Assembly (NCBI RefSeq): GCF_013410955.1
Contig: NZ_JACCCG010000005.1
Span: 186,001 to 250,000, forward strand
Reading direction: 5' to 3'
DNA from: Microbacterium sp. AK009
GTDB taxonomy: Bacteria; Actinomycetota; Actinomycetes; Actinomycetales; Microbacteriaceae
DNA: 64,000 nt
Below the pieces are notes generated by a model. That model had not been told where the DNA came from. It saw only the letters and a list, made by a program, of their open reading frames with translations, and did no database searches. The translations under genes and the position numbers were made by a program. Shown here one piece after another: positions 17,274 through 26,358 of this stretch. Each line of letters starts with the position of its first letter. Within the stretch, counting starts at the first letter, position 1.

Positions 17274-18779
17274 TCAGCACTCGATGACGTTGACCGCGAG
17301 GCCGCCTTCGCTCGTCTCCTTGTACTTGTGCGACATGTCGATGCCGGTCTGGCGCATGGTCTCGACCACCGCGTCCAGCGAGACGAAGTGCGACCCGTCG
17401 CCGCGCAGCGCCAGTCGCGCCGCCGTCACCGCAGTCGACGCCGCGATCGCGTTCCGCTCGATGCAGGGGATCTGCACGAGCCCGCCCACCGGGTCGCACG
17501 TGAGGCCCAGGTGATGCTCCATGGCGATCTCGGCGGCGTTCTCGATCTGGCGGGTCGTGCCGCCCATGACGGCGGTGAGCCCACCCGCCGCCATCGCGCA
17601 CGCCGATCCCACCTCGGCCTGGCACCCGCCCTCGGCTCCCGAGATCGACGCGTTCGCCTTGAACAGCGACCCCAGCGCGGTCGCCGTGAGCAGGAACCGT
17701 CGGATGCCGCGCCGCCGGTTCGCCTCGGCGACGAACGCGGTGTCCTGCGCATCGACCTCCGCACCGGCATCCCCGACGCCCTCGGCGCCGAAGCCGAGCA
17801 GCGCGCTTCCGACGAGCTCGCCCCACGGGGTGACCGCGTTTCCCACACCCAGCCCGGAGTCCGACAGGAACCGCCACCAGTACATCGCCACCGCCGGAAG
17901 GATGCCCGCGGCCCCGTTGGTGGGCGCGGTGACGACGCGTCCACCGGCGGCGTTCTCCTCGTTCACGGCGAGCGCGAACGCGCCGAGCCACTCCCCGGGG
18001 AGCTCGCGGTGGCCGGACGACTCCGCCTCTTCGAGCTGCGCGCGGATCGCCGCCGCGCGACGCTTGACCCCCAGCATCCCGGGGAGGACCCCGTCGGTGC
18101 GAAGGCCCGCGGCAACGCTTCCGGCCATGGCGTCCCAGATCGCATCCAGGCCCGCGGCGATCTCGTCCGGTGAGCGCAGCGCCTCTTCGTTGCGCCGCGC
18201 GAGCTCGGCGATCGTGATGCCGTGGTAGTCGCAGAGGCTGATGAGCTCCGCGGCGCTGGCGAATGCGAAGGGGAAGGCGGCCGCCGCCACCTCGTCGTCC
18301 GCTCCCTCGCGCCGGATGAACCCCCCGCCGATCGAGAGGTAGGTCTCCGACAGCAGCGGAACCTCGCCTCCCGGACCCCAGGCTTCGAGGGTGAGGGCAT
18401 TGGGGTGACCCGGCAGCCGAGTCCGCGGGGCGAAGACGATGTCGTCCTTGGCGAACCCGATCGGATGGATGCCGGCGACCTCGAGCCGCGCACCGGTCGG
18501 CCACTGCGCCCACGCCCACCGCACGGCATCCGGATCGACGCTCTCGGGCTCGAAGCCCTGCAGCCCCGCGACCACCGCATCGGGTGTTCCGTGACCGAGC
18601 CCGGTGGCTCCGAGCGATCCGAACAGCGTGCAGGAGATGCGGATGACGCGCTCGAGCGCTCCCCCCTCGCGCAGCCGTCGAGCGAAATCACCGGCGGCCC
18701 GCATCGGACCGACCGTGTGGGAGCTCGAGGGTCCTACACCGATGGAGAACAGCTCGAACGCCGAGATGTAGGCGCTCAC
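17274..18779 (-). CDS. sdaA: L-serine ammonia-lyase (single-chain, iron-sulfur)
   Basis: A 501-aa L-serine dehydratase that converts L-serine to pyruvate and ammonia with a 4Fe-4S cluster. The N-terminus SAYISAFELFSIGVGPSSSHTVGPMRAA is the signature of the type 2 enzymes. Cluster Cys lie in GCQAEVGSACAMAAGG and PCIERNAIAA, and the protein ends GLAVNVIEC, the conserved C-terminal Cys that in the related Legionella enzyme reaches into the active site. Start GTG at 18779 was preferred over a longer frame because homology starts there and a TACGGT box lies 6 nt upstream. It is divergent from the cyd operon. The family usually has 450-460 residues, so this copy is somewhat longer. Confidence 0.93.
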   Translation of the reverse strand: MSAYISAFELFSIGVGPSSSHTVGPMRAAGDFARRLREGGALERVIRISCTLFGSLGATGLGHGTPDAVVAGLQGFEPESVDPDAVRWAWAQWPTGARLEVAGIHPIGFAKDDIVFAPRTRLPGHPNALTLEAWGPGGEVPLLSETYLSIGGGFIRREGADDEVAAAAFPFAFASAAELISLCDYHGITIAELARRNEEALRSPDEIAAGLDAIWDAMAGSVAAGLRTDGVLPGMLGVKRRAAAIRAQLEEAESSGHRELPGEWLGAFALAVNEENAAGGRVVTAPTNGAAGILPAVAMYWWRFLSDSGLGVGNAVTPWGELVGSALLGFGAEGVGDAGAEVDAQDTAFVAEANRRRGIRRFLLTATALGSLFKANASISGAEGGCQAEVGSACAMAAGGLTAVMGGTTRQIENAAEIAMEHHLGLTCDPVGGLVQIPCIERNAIAASTAVTAARLALRGDGSHFVSLDAVVETMRQTGIDMSHKYKETSEGGLAVNVIEC

Positions 18780-18785
18780 CCGTCT

Positions 18786-18791
18786 ACCGTA
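18786..18791 (-). promoter_or_regulatory. Candidate -10 box for leaderless sdaA mRNA
   Basis: TACGGT on the minus strand ends 6 nt before the GTG at 18779, with no ribosome binding site between. Confidence 0.4.
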
Positions 18792-18804
18792 CGCGGCCCG
18801 TCTC

Positions 18805-18841
18805 GCTCGACATCGAGACACATCCGCTCGACGTCGAGACA
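18805..18841. promoter_or_regulatory. Two direct copies of a 12-bp dyad, 21 bp apart, between sdaA and cydA
   Basis: CTCGACATCGAGACA begins at 18806 and CTCGACGTCGAGACA at 18827; the second is a perfect 12-bp palindrome and the first is one centre base off. The 21-bp step equals two helical turns, so two dimers could bind on one face of the DNA. No regulator can be named. Confidence 0.5.
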
Positions 18842-18849
18842 GTCCGTCG

Positions 18850-18870
18850 CGCTGTGGTCAGACCACAGCG
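18850..18870. promoter_or_regulatory. FadR/GntR-type operator upstream of cydA
   Basis: Perfect 9-bp inverted repeat (18850-18858 with 18862-18870) around a 3-bp centre; its core TGTGGTCAGACCACA fits the TGGT-N3-ACCA sites known for FadR-subfamily GntR regulators. It lies 43 bp before the cydA start. The regulator is not in the window. Confidence 0.6.
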
Positions 18871-18913
18871 TACGCTCACTCTCGGAAGCCTCATCGAAGA
18901 TCGGAGAGCTGAC

Positions 18914-20332
18914 GTGGACCTCCTCGACCCGCTGCTGCTGGCGCGGTGGCAATTCGGGCTCACCACCCTGTACCACTACCTCTTCGTCCCCCTCACCCTG
19001 GGCCTCGTGCTCGTCGTGGCGATCTTCCAGACCGTCTGGCACCGCACCGGGAATGTGAAGTGGCTGCACCTGACCCGGCTGTTCGGCAAGATCTTCCTGA
19101 TCAACTTCGCCATGGGCGTCGTCACCGGAATCGTGCAGGAGTTCCAGTTCGGCATGAACTGGTCGGCGTACTCCCGGTTCGTCGGCGACGTCTTCGGTGC
19201 GCCGCTGGCCTTCGAGGGGCTCATGGCCTTCTTCTTCGAGGCGACCTTCATCGGGCTGTGGATCTTCGGCTGGGACCGCCTGCCGCGACTGCTGCACCTC
19301 GCCTCGATCTGGATGGTCGTGCTCGGCTCGACCCTCTCGGCCTACTTCATCCTCGCCGCCAACGCCTTCATGCAGAACCCGGTCGGCTACCAGCTCGCCG
19401 CCGACGGCGGCCGCGCCGAGCTCGTCGACATCGGAGCCGTGCTGACCAACCCCGTCGTGCTCGCCGCCTTCCCGCACACCATCTTCGCCGCCTGGATGTT
19501 CGCCGGCACGGTCGTCGTCGCCGTCTCGGCCTGGCACCTCTCGCGCGGCCAGCACCTGGAGACCATGCGCTCGTCACTGCGCTTCGGCCTGTGGTTCGTG
19601 ATCGCGTCGTTCGTGGGCGTCGCTGTCAGCGGCGACCAGCTGAGCCTGGTGATGGTGGCGACGCAGCCGATGAAGATGGCCGCGGCGGAGGCGATGTGGG
19701 ACACCGCCTGCGGCGCGGACGCCTCCTTCTCGATCTTCTCGATCGGCACCCCTGACGGCACCGAGGAGATCTGGTCGCTGCGCGTGCCCTACCTTCTCTC
19801 GCTGCTGTCCACCCACAGCCTCGACGGGTGCGTCGAGGGGCTCAACGACCTGCAGGCGCTGTACACGGAGCAGTTCGGCGCGGGCGTGGACTACCGCCCG
19901 ATCGTGTGGGTCACCTACTGGTCGTTCCGCTGGATGATCGCCCTCGGCGGCCTCGCCGCGCTCGTCGCGGTGGCCGGCCTCTGGGTCACCCGCAAGAAGG
20001 CCACGCGCCCGGTGGCGACGTGGATGTGGAAGGTCGCGATCTGGTCGGCGCCCCTCCCCCTCCTGGGCAGCCTCGTCGGGTGGGTGTTCACCGAGATGGG
20101 CCGGCAGCCGTGGATCGTATTCGGTCTGATGCTCACCGAGGACGGGGTCTCCCCCAACGTCCCCGGCTGGACGGTGCTCATCTCGCTCATCGCATTCACC
20201 CTCATCTACGCCACTCTCGCCGTGGTGGAGTTCGGGCTCATCCTCCGCGTCGCGCAGAAGGGGCCGGACACCGCGGCCCCCGCCGACGACGACGAGCACG
20301 CCGAGCTCGCGACCCGGACCACCGTCTACTAG
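18914..20332 (+). CDS. cydA: Cytochrome bd ubiquinol/menaquinol oxidase subunit I
   Basis: A 472-aa membrane subunit carrying the quinol site and all three haems of cytochrome bd oxidase, which reduces oxygen to water at low oxygen. The N-terminus ARWQFGLTTLYHYLFVPLTLG places the haem b595 ligand at His21. Motifs GRQPWIVFG and NAFMQNPVG are typical of CydA. The segment between DGCVEGLNDLQALY and VTYWSFRWMI is short, so it belongs to the short Q-loop type. GTG at 18914 has GGAGA 6 nt upstream and excludes the longer frame. It is the first gene of cydABDC, with a FadR-type palindrome in the promoter region. The cytochrome would take electrons from menaquinol in an actinobacterium (family knowledge). 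Confidence 0.96.
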   Translation: MDLLDPLLLARWQFGLTTLYHYLFVPLTLGLVLVVAIFQTVWHRTGNVKWLHLTRLFGKIFLINFAMGVVTGIVQEFQFGMNWSAYSRFVGDVFGAPLAFEGLMAFFFEATFIGLWIFGWDRLPRLLHLASIWMVVLGSTLSAYFILAANAFMQNPVGYQLAADGGRAELVDIGAVLTNPVVLAAFPHTIFAAWMFAGTVVVAVSAWHLSRGQHLETMRSSLRFGLWFVIASFVGVAVSGDQLSLVMVATQPMKMAAAEAMWDTACGADASFSIFSIGTPDGTEEIWSLRVPYLLSLLSTHSLDGCVEGLNDLQALYTEQFGAGVDYRPIVWVTYWSFRWMIALGGLAALVAVAGLWVTRKKATRPVATWMWKVAIWSAPLPLLGSLVGWVFTEMGRQPWIVFGLMLTEDGVSPNVPGWTVLISLIAFTLIYATLAVVEFGLILRVAQKGPDTAAPADDDEHAELATRTTVY

Positions 20333-20347
20333 GCGAAAGGACGCATC

Positions 20348-21382
20348 ATGGATCTTCCCTCCCTGTGGTTCTGGATCGTCGGGTTCCTCTTCCTCGGCTA
20401 CTTCGTGCTCGACGGCTTCGACTTCGGTGTCGGGATGTCGCTGCCCTTCCTCGGCCGTGACGAGACGTCCCGCCGCCAGATCATCAACACCATTGGACCG
20501 GTCTGGGACCTCAACGAGACCTGGGTGATCGTCGCCGGGGCTTGCCTGTTCGCCGCGTTCCCCGAGTGGTACGCGACGCTGTTCAGCGGCTTCTACCTGC
20601 CGCTGCTGCTGATCCTTCTCGCCCTCATCGTCCGCGGGGTGTCGTTCGAGTACCGCCACCAGCGCGACGACCTCCGCTGGAAGCGGCGCTTCGACCTGAT
20701 GATCGTCGTGGGTTCGGCCGTCCCGGCCTTCCTCTGGGGGGTCGCGGTGGCCAACATCGTCCGCGGCGTGCCGATCGACCAGGACTTCGAGTTCACCGGG
20801 ACCCTGCTGGATCTGCTGAACCCCTACGCGCTCCTGGGCGGAGCGACGACCCTGCTGCTCTTCTTCACCCACGGCGTCACCTTCGTGGCGCTGAAGACCG
20901 ATGGGCCCGTCCATTCCGGCGCCCGCCGGCTCGCCGTCCGCGCCGGAATCGTCACCCTCGCCGTCGCGGCGGTGTTCCTCACCCGGACGCTCGCCGACGC
21001 GTGGACCGGCGGCGCCGCGCTCTTCCCCGCGGCCCTCATCGCCGCGCTGGTGGCCGCCGTGTGCGTGCTCGGCGGCGTGATCGCCAGCGCCCGAGACCGC
21101 GAGGGGCGTGCGTTCGCGTTCGGGGTGGGCGCCGTCGCAGGCGCCGTGCTCACGCTGTGGTTCTCGCTCTTCCCGAACGTCATGCCCTCGGCGACCGACC
21201 CCGCCTTCAGCCTCACGATCCAGAACGCCTCGAGCACCGACTACACCCTCACGATCATGTCGTGGGCGGCGCTGATCTTCCTTCCGCTGGTGCTGGCGTA
21301 TCAGGGCTGGACTTACTGGGTGTTCCGCAAGCGCGTCACCCGCCGGCACATCGAGACCGCCGCCGCGACGGCCGCGCACTGA
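20348..21382 (+). CDS. cydB: Cytochrome bd oxidase subunit II
   Basis: A 344-aa membrane subunit that pairs with CydA. It starts LPSLWFWIVGFLFLGYFVLDGFDFGVGM, the highly conserved CydB N-terminus with the DGFDFG motif that interacts with haem or quinone regions, and continues GPVWDLNETWVIVAGACLFAAFPEWYA. About nine hydrophobic segments are visible. The start ATG lies 15 bp after the cydA stop behind a GAAAGGA site; the cydD gene begins 8 bp after the stop, so this is one operon. Confidence 0.96.
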   Translation: MDLPSLWFWIVGFLFLGYFVLDGFDFGVGMSLPFLGRDETSRRQIINTIGPVWDLNETWVIVAGACLFAAFPEWYATLFSGFYLPLLLILLALIVRGVSFEYRHQRDDLRWKRRFDLMIVVGSAVPAFLWGVAVANIVRGVPIDQDFEFTGTLLDLLNPYALLGGATTLLLFFTHGVTFVALKTDGPVHSGARRLAVRAGIVTLAVAAVFLTRTLADAWTGGAALFPAALIAALVAAVCVLGGVIASARDREGRAFAFGVGAVAGAVLTLWFSLFPNVMPSATDPAFSLTIQNASSTDYTLTIMSWAALIFLPLVLAYQGWTYWVFRKRVTRRHIETAAATAAH

Positions 21383-21390
21383 AGCCTGCC

Positions 21391-23043
21391 GTGGCCCGTC
21401 CCGTCGATCCTCGCCTGCTGCGGTACGCCGCGGCATCCCGTCGGTTCTTCGCGCTGCTGGTGGTCATCGGCGTGCTGCAGGCGGTCGTGATCGTCGCCTT
21501 CGCCTGGCTTCTGACCCAGGCGGTGGTCGGCGCGATCGACGGGATGCCGCCGGCCGAGCTGGCAGCGATCCTCGCCGCCCTCGCGGGGGTCGTGGGCATC
21601 CGGGCAGGACTGGCGTGGGCGCGCGACGCGGCGGCATCCCGGGCGGCCGCGCGGGCCCAGACCGAGCTGCGCAGCGCCCTGCTCGCCGCGATCGATCGCC
21701 GGGGACCCGAGTGGCTCGGCACGCGCAACACGGCCCGACTCGCCGTCACGGCCGGGCGGGGGCTGGAGGCCATGGAGGCGTACTTCGGACGCTACCTCCC
21801 CCAGCTCGTCCTCACCGCGGTCGCCACCCCGATCGTGGTGGCGGTCATGTGGACGCAGGACTGGATCTCCGCGCTCACCGTGGTACTGACCCTGCCGCTC
21901 ATCCCCCTTTTCATGGTGCTGATCGGATGGGCCACCCGTGCCGTCCAGAAGCGGCAGTGGGACACCCTCGGGCGCCTGGCCGCACGGTTCTCCGACACCG
22001 TGCGGGGCCTGGGCACCCTGAAGCTGTATCAGCGGCAGGACCGCGCGGTGACCGCCATCGGCGAGACCACGGCGCGCTACCGGCGCGAGACGATGACCGT
22101 GCTGCGGGTGTCGTTCCTGTCGGGATTCGCACTGGAGTTCCTCGCCAGCATCGCCGTCGCCATCGTCGCGGTCTCCATCGGCTTCCGCCTGCTCGACGGG
22201 GGTCTGACGCTCGCGGTCGGCCTGTTCGTCCTGCTCCTCGCCCCCGAGGCCTACCTGCCGCTGCGGCAGGTGGGAGTGCAGTTCCACGCTGCGGCCGAGG
22301 GCGTGGCCGCCACCGAGGAGATCTTCGAGGTGCTCGACGACGCGCGGACGGCGGAGCCCCCGTCCCCGGTGGACGCCGCGTCGGCCGAGATCGGCGACGG
22401 GCTCATCGTGCGGGGGCTGCGGGTGCGCCGCGGTGATCTCGTGCTCCCGCCGATCGATCTGGATGCCACGCCGGGCACGATCACGCTGCTCACCGGCCCG
22501 AGCGGCGGGGGCAAGAGCAGCATCTTCGCCGCCCTCCGCGGCGCCGTCGACTTCACGGGCACGGCGGCCTGGGACGGCCGGGATGTCCGCACCCGTCCGC
22601 CGGCGTCGTGGCTGGCCTGGGCGGGTCAGGACGCGGGCCTCCTGCAGGGCAGCGTCGCAGGCAACGTCAGCCTCGGCGACCCCGACCCCGATCCGCCGCT
22701 CATCGATCGTGCGCTCGCCGTGGCGTGCGCCGACGACATCTCCCCCGACACCGACCTGGGCGTGGGCGGCGCCGGGCTCTCGGGAGGTCAGGCCCAGCGC
22801 GTGGCCGTCGCCCGGGCGTGCTACCACCTGCTGCGCGCCGCGCCCGGAGGGCGCCTCCTCGCCCTCGATGAGCCGAGCGCGGCCCTCGACGCCGAGACGG
22901 AGGCGCGGCTCTGGCATTCGCTCCGTGCACTGGCCGATGACGGCGCCGCGGTGCTGATCATCTCCCACCGGCCGAGCGCCCGGGACATCGCCGACCGCGT
23001 CGTGACGCTCCGCGCGGAGGAGGTGGCGCATGTCGCAGCCTGA
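21391..23043 (+). CDS. cydD: Thiol reductant ABC exporter subunit CydD
   Basis: A 550-aa half-transporter with an N-terminal six-helix membrane domain and a C-terminal ATPase. The Walker A is GPSGGGKSS at about 371-379, the signature LSGGQAQR at about 461-468, and Walker B LLALDEPSAALD. CydDC exports glutathione or cysteine (E. coli) and is needed to assemble cytochrome bd. The GTG at 21391 lies 8 bp after the cydB stop; the longer open frame would overlap cydB almost wholly and was rejected. The stop overlaps the cydC start by 14 bp. Confidence 0.93.
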   Translation: MARPVDPRLLRYAAASRRFFALLVVIGVLQAVVIVAFAWLLTQAVVGAIDGMPPAELAAILAALAGVVGIRAGLAWARDAAASRAAARAQTELRSALLAAIDRRGPEWLGTRNTARLAVTAGRGLEAMEAYFGRYLPQLVLTAVATPIVVAVMWTQDWISALTVVLTLPLIPLFMVLIGWATRAVQKRQWDTLGRLAARFSDTVRGLGTLKLYQRQDRAVTAIGETTARYRRETMTVLRVSFLSGFALEFLASIAVAIVAVSIGFRLLDGGLTLAVGLFVLLLAPEAYLPLRQVGVQFHAAAEGVAATEEIFEVLDDARTAEPPSPVDAASAEIGDGLIVRGLRVRRGDLVLPPIDLDATPGTITLLTGPSGGGKSSIFAALRGAVDFTGTAAWDGRDVRTRPPASWLAWAGQDAGLLQGSVAGNVSLGDPDPDPPLIDRALAVACADDISPDTDLGVGGAGLSGGQAQRVAVARACYHLLRAAPGGRLLALDEPSAALDAETEARLWHSLRALADDGAAVLIISHRPSARDIADRVVTLRAEEVAHVAA

Positions 23044-24763
23044 GGGAGCGGTCACCCCCCGGACGATCCTGCGCGCGGCGATCCCGCCGGCGCGCCGGCT
23101 CGTGCCCACGGTCCTGACGGGACTGGCGGCCGAGGCCTCGGCCGTGGCGCTGCTGGCAGTGAGCGCCTGGCTCATCGTCCGCGCGTCGGAGCAGCCCGCG
23201 GTGCTGTACCTGTCGCTGGCGGTCGTGGGCGTGCGCTTCTTCGCCCTCTCCCGTGCGAGCGCCCGGTACCTGGAGCGGGTGTTCGGTCACGACGCCGCCC
23301 TCGGACAGCTCGTGCAGACGCGCACCGACCTGGTGCGCCGGCTCGTGCCCCTCGCGCCTGACGGGCTGAGCCGCACCCGGCGCGGATCGGTGCTCGGTGC
23401 GCTGGTCGACGACGTCGACGAGCTGCAGGACCTGCCCCTGCGCGTCATCCAGCCCCTGGCATCGTCGGCGCTCGTGGCGTTCGGCGCCGTCATCCTCGTG
23501 GGCGCGGTGTGGTGGCCCGCCGGCCTCACCCTGCTCGGCTGCCTCGTCGTTGCGGCGGCCGTCTCGATCGCCTGGGGGTGGGTCGCGGGGGCCCGCGCCG
23601 ACCGGGCTGTCGCGCCGCTGCGCGCGCGGCTGACCGACCTGCTCGTGGATCACCTGTCCGCCTTCGACGTGCTCCACGCCTACGGGGCGGTGGAGGACAG
23701 CCGCGCCCGCATCGCCGATGCCGACCGCGCGCTCCGCCGTGCGATCGTCCGCCGGGCGGGGGCGCAGGCCGCGACGACCGCGGTCGTCTCGGTGCTCGCC
23801 GGGATCGCCTCGGTCGCCGCCGTCGCGGTCAGCCGGCCGGCGATCGACGGGGGTCTGCTGTCGGGCCCGGGGCTTGCCGTCGCGGTCCTCGTGCCGATGG
23901 CCGTCTTCGAGGTGTTCACCGTCGTACCGCTCGCGGCGGCGGCGTGGCGCCGCGTGCACGCGGCCGCGGGACGCATCGCCGCGGCCGTTCCGGCCGAGAT
24001 CCCCGCCGAGCTCGTCGCGCCGGGTGCCGTCGCACCGACCGGCACCGGCCCGCTGCTGGGCGACGGGCTGTCGCTTCGGGGGGTGAGCGCCCGGTGGCCC
24101 GGGGCCGAGGACAACGCCCTCCGGGATATCGATCTCGACGTCGCGCCCGGGGAGCGCGTTCTGGTCTCGGGAGCCAGCGGCGCGGGGAAGACCACCCTCG
24201 CTCATGTGCTCGTGCGCTTCCTGGAGGCCGAGGGCACCTACACGATCGGGGGGACCCCGGTCTCCGCTCTCGCCGCCGACGATGTGCGTCGCACCGTGGG
24301 CCTGGTCGAGCAGCACCCGATGCTCTTCGACGACGACATCCGTCAGAACCTGCTGTTCGCCCAGCCCACCGCCAGCGACGCCCACCTCGAACGGGTGCTC
24401 GCGCGCGTGGGCCTCGCCGACGAGGTGCGTCGGCGCGGCGGACTGGACGCGCGCGTGGGTGAGCGGGGCGCCTGGGTCTCGGGGGGTCAGGCCCAGCGTC
24501 TCTCGCTCGCCCGAGCGCTGCTGCGCGGGTTCGCGGTGCTGGTGCTGGACGAGCCGACCGCCGGCGTGGATCCCGCGGCCGCCGACGCCCTGCTGCGCGA
24601 CCTCCTCGCCGCGGTGGGGCCCGAGCAGGCGGTGATCCTCATCTCGCACGCCGACGTCCCCGAGGGGGGCGTGGACCGGGTGGTGCGGCTGGACGCGGGT
24701 CGCGTGACGGATGGCTCGGCCACCGGCGACCCGGCGCTCGGAATCACGCGGCAGACGAGGTGA
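23030..24763 (+). CDS. cydC: Thiol reductant ABC exporter subunit CydC
   Basis: A 577-aa partner of CydD. It has a membrane domain (hydrophobic from about residue 20), then Walker A SGASGAGKTT, the signature VSGGQAQRLSLARALL and Walker B LVLDEPTAGVDP. The ATG overlaps the end of cydD by 14 bp, so the two are co-translated and expected to form a heterodimer. Its last 20 bp overlap the convergent SDR gene end (24744-24763), an unusual but possible tail-to-tail arrangement. It completes the four-gene cyd operon. Confidence 0.93.
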   Translation: MSQPEGAVTPRTILRAAIPPARRLVPTVLTGLAAEASAVALLAVSAWLIVRASEQPAVLYLSLAVVGVRFFALSRASARYLERVFGHDAALGQLVQTRTDLVRRLVPLAPDGLSRTRRGSVLGALVDDVDELQDLPLRVIQPLASSALVAFGAVILVGAVWWPAGLTLLGCLVVAAAVSIAWGWVAGARADRAVAPLRARLTDLLVDHLSAFDVLHAYGAVEDSRARIADADRALRRAIVRRAGAQAATTAVVSVLAGIASVAAVAVSRPAIDGGLLSGPGLAVAVLVPMAVFEVFTVVPLAAAAWRRVHAAAGRIAAAVPAEIPAELVAPGAVAPTGTGPLLGDGLSLRGVSARWPGAEDNALRDIDLDVAPGERVLVSGASGAGKTTLAHVLVRFLEAEGTYTIGGTPVSALAADDVRRTVGLVEQHPMLFDDDIRQNLLFAQPTASDAHLERVLARVGLADEVRRRGGLDARVGERGAWVSGGQAQRLSLARALLRGFAVLVLDEPTAGVDPAAADALLRDLLAAVGPEQAVILISHADVPEGGVDRVVRLDAGRVTDGSATGDPALGITRQTR

Positions 24764-26312
24764 CGTGCGCGCGGGCGCCGCTGCCGGCCACCGTCTCCGC
24801 CGCCGCGGCGATGCGGTTGGCCATTCCGGCGAACACGAACCCGTGGAAAGGGAGGACGGCGAGCCAGTAGAGCCGACCCGACAGCCCGTGCGGGAAGAAC
24901 ACCGCGCGCTGCTCGTAGCGTGAGCCGTCGCCGTCCGGACGGGCACGCAGCTCCAGCCAGGCGAGCCCCGGCACCTTCATCTCGGCACGCAGGCGCAGGA
25001 AGCGGCCGGGCTCGAGCGCCTCGACACGCCAGAAGTCAAGGGCGTCGCCCACCACGAGGCGAGCACGACTGCGCCGGCCGCGGGCGAGTCCGATGCCGCC
25101 GACCACGCGGTCCATCCAGCCGCGGATCGCCCAGAGCACCGGCGAGGAGTACCAGCCGTTCTCCCCGCCGATACCCTCGATGACCTGCCAGAGCGCCTCG
25201 GGCGGGGCGGTGGTGCGCGCCGACCGCTCGTCGACGAAGACCGCCTTCCCCGCCCAGTTCGGGTCGCTCGGCAGCGGGTCACTCGGGACGCCGAGCACCT
25301 CGGCGTCCTGCCAGCTCGTCTCGATCGCGTCCTCCGCCACCCGTCCGAGGGCCAGCGCCACCGCCTCGCGGTAGGGCATGAGCCCGCCTTCAGGACGCGG
25401 GATGAGAGCGTCGACGTCGTGGTTCTTCATGACGCACTCGTTCTGCAGCGACTCCACGAGGGGGCGGGCGATCGAGCGCGGGATGGGGGTGACGAGGTTC
25501 ACCCAGTGCGAGGCGAGGCGCGGCGTCAGCACCGGGAGCGCGGCGATCGCCCGCTGCGGGAGTCCGGCCTCGAGCGCGTAGCCGTTCATCATCTGGCCGT
25601 AGCGCAGCACATCGGGCCCGCCGATGTCGACGGCTCGGTTGACGTCAGGGGCGACGCGGGCAGCCCCGAGGAGGTAGTGCAGCACGTCCCGCACCGCGAT
25701 CGGCTGGATGCGGTTGCGCACCCAGCGCGGCGCGGGCATGTACGGGAGCACATCGGTGAGGTGGCGGACCATCTCGAACGAGGCCGACCCAGACCCGATC
25801 ACGACGCCCGCCTGGAGGACGAGCGTGGGCACGCCGCTGTCGAGGAACACCTGTCCCACCTCCACGCGCGAACGCAGGTGCGCCGACAGCGGCACCCCGT
25901 CGGGATGGAGGCCACCGAGGTACACCAGGCGTGAGACGCCGGCCTCGGCGGCCGCGTGGGCGACGGTCTCGGCGGCCTCGCGGTCGGCGCTCTCGAACCC
26001 GCGACCGGCCGACATCGAGTGCACGAGGTAGTAGAGGACGTCCACATCGGCGGCGGCTTCTGCCATGACGGTCGCATCAGCGGCATCCCCCGACACGATC
26101 TCGACGCGAGCCCCCCAGGCGAAGGCGGCCACGCGGCGTGGATCGCGCGCGAGGACCCGCACCCGGTAGCCGGCGTTCAGCAGCCGCGGTACCAGCCGTC
26201 CGCCGATGTAGCCCGTCGCGCCGAGGACGAGGGCGCGGGGGGCGGTGCCGTCGTCACGCGCGACGGCGACAAGCGCCGCTTCGCGACCGGTCGGAGCGGA
26301 GAGGTCGTCCAT
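24744..26312 (-). CDS. SDR/NAD(P)H-binding protein with C-terminal DUF2867-like domain
   Basis: A 522-aa two-domain protein. The N-terminal 290 residues are an atypical short-chain dehydrogenase of the NmrA/YbjT-like type with LGATGYIGGRLVPRLLNAG at about 29-47, LYYLVHSM and ETVAHAAAEAGVSRLVYLGGLHPDG. The rest (about 330-520) resembles the DUF2867 domain with a WYSSPVLWAIRGWMDRVVGG segment and a FFPHGLSGRLYWLAVLPFHGFVFAGM hydrophobic end. The usual NAD(P) motif GxxGxxG is GATGYIGG. The start at 26312 is supported by a TAGCCT box 7 nt upstream. It overlaps cydC at the 3' end. Substrate unknown. Confidence 0.85.
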   Translation of the reverse strand: MDDLSAPTGREAALVAVARDDGTAPRALVLGATGYIGGRLVPRLLNAGYRVRVLARDPRRVAAFAWGARVEIVSGDAADATVMAEAAADVDVLYYLVHSMSAGRGFESADREAAETVAHAAAEAGVSRLVYLGGLHPDGVPLSAHLRSRVEVGQVFLDSGVPTLVLQAGVVIGSGSASFEMVRHLTDVLPYMPAPRWVRNRIQPIAVRDVLHYLLGAARVAPDVNRAVDIGGPDVLRYGQMMNGYALEAGLPQRAIAALPVLTPRLASHWVNLVTPIPRSIARPLVESLQNECVMKNHDVDALIPRPEGGLMPYREAVALALGRVAEDAIETSWQDAEVLGVPSDPLPSDPNWAGKAVFVDERSARTTAPPEALWQVIEGIGGENGWYSSPVLWAIRGWMDRVVGGIGLARGRRSRARLVVGDALDFWRVEALEPGRFLRLRAEMKVPGLAWLELRARPDGDGSRYEQRAVFFPHGLSGRLYWLAVLPFHGFVFAGMANRIAAAAETVAGSGARAHVTSSAA

Positions 26313-26319
26313 GCCAGCG

Positions 26320-26325
26320 AGGCTA
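26320..26325 (-). promoter_or_regulatory. Candidate -10 box for leaderless SDR gene
   Basis: TAGCCT on the minus strand ends 7 nt before the ATG at 26312, with no ribosome binding site between. Confidence 0.45.
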
Positions 26326-26358
26326 CCGCCGCCGGAGGGGACGAGGGGCGGCGCCGGA

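Noticed and set aside
21313..23175. Open frame of 620 aa on the minus strand opposite cydD
   Set aside because: Shadow of cydD; no motif, composition is that of a reversed coding frame.
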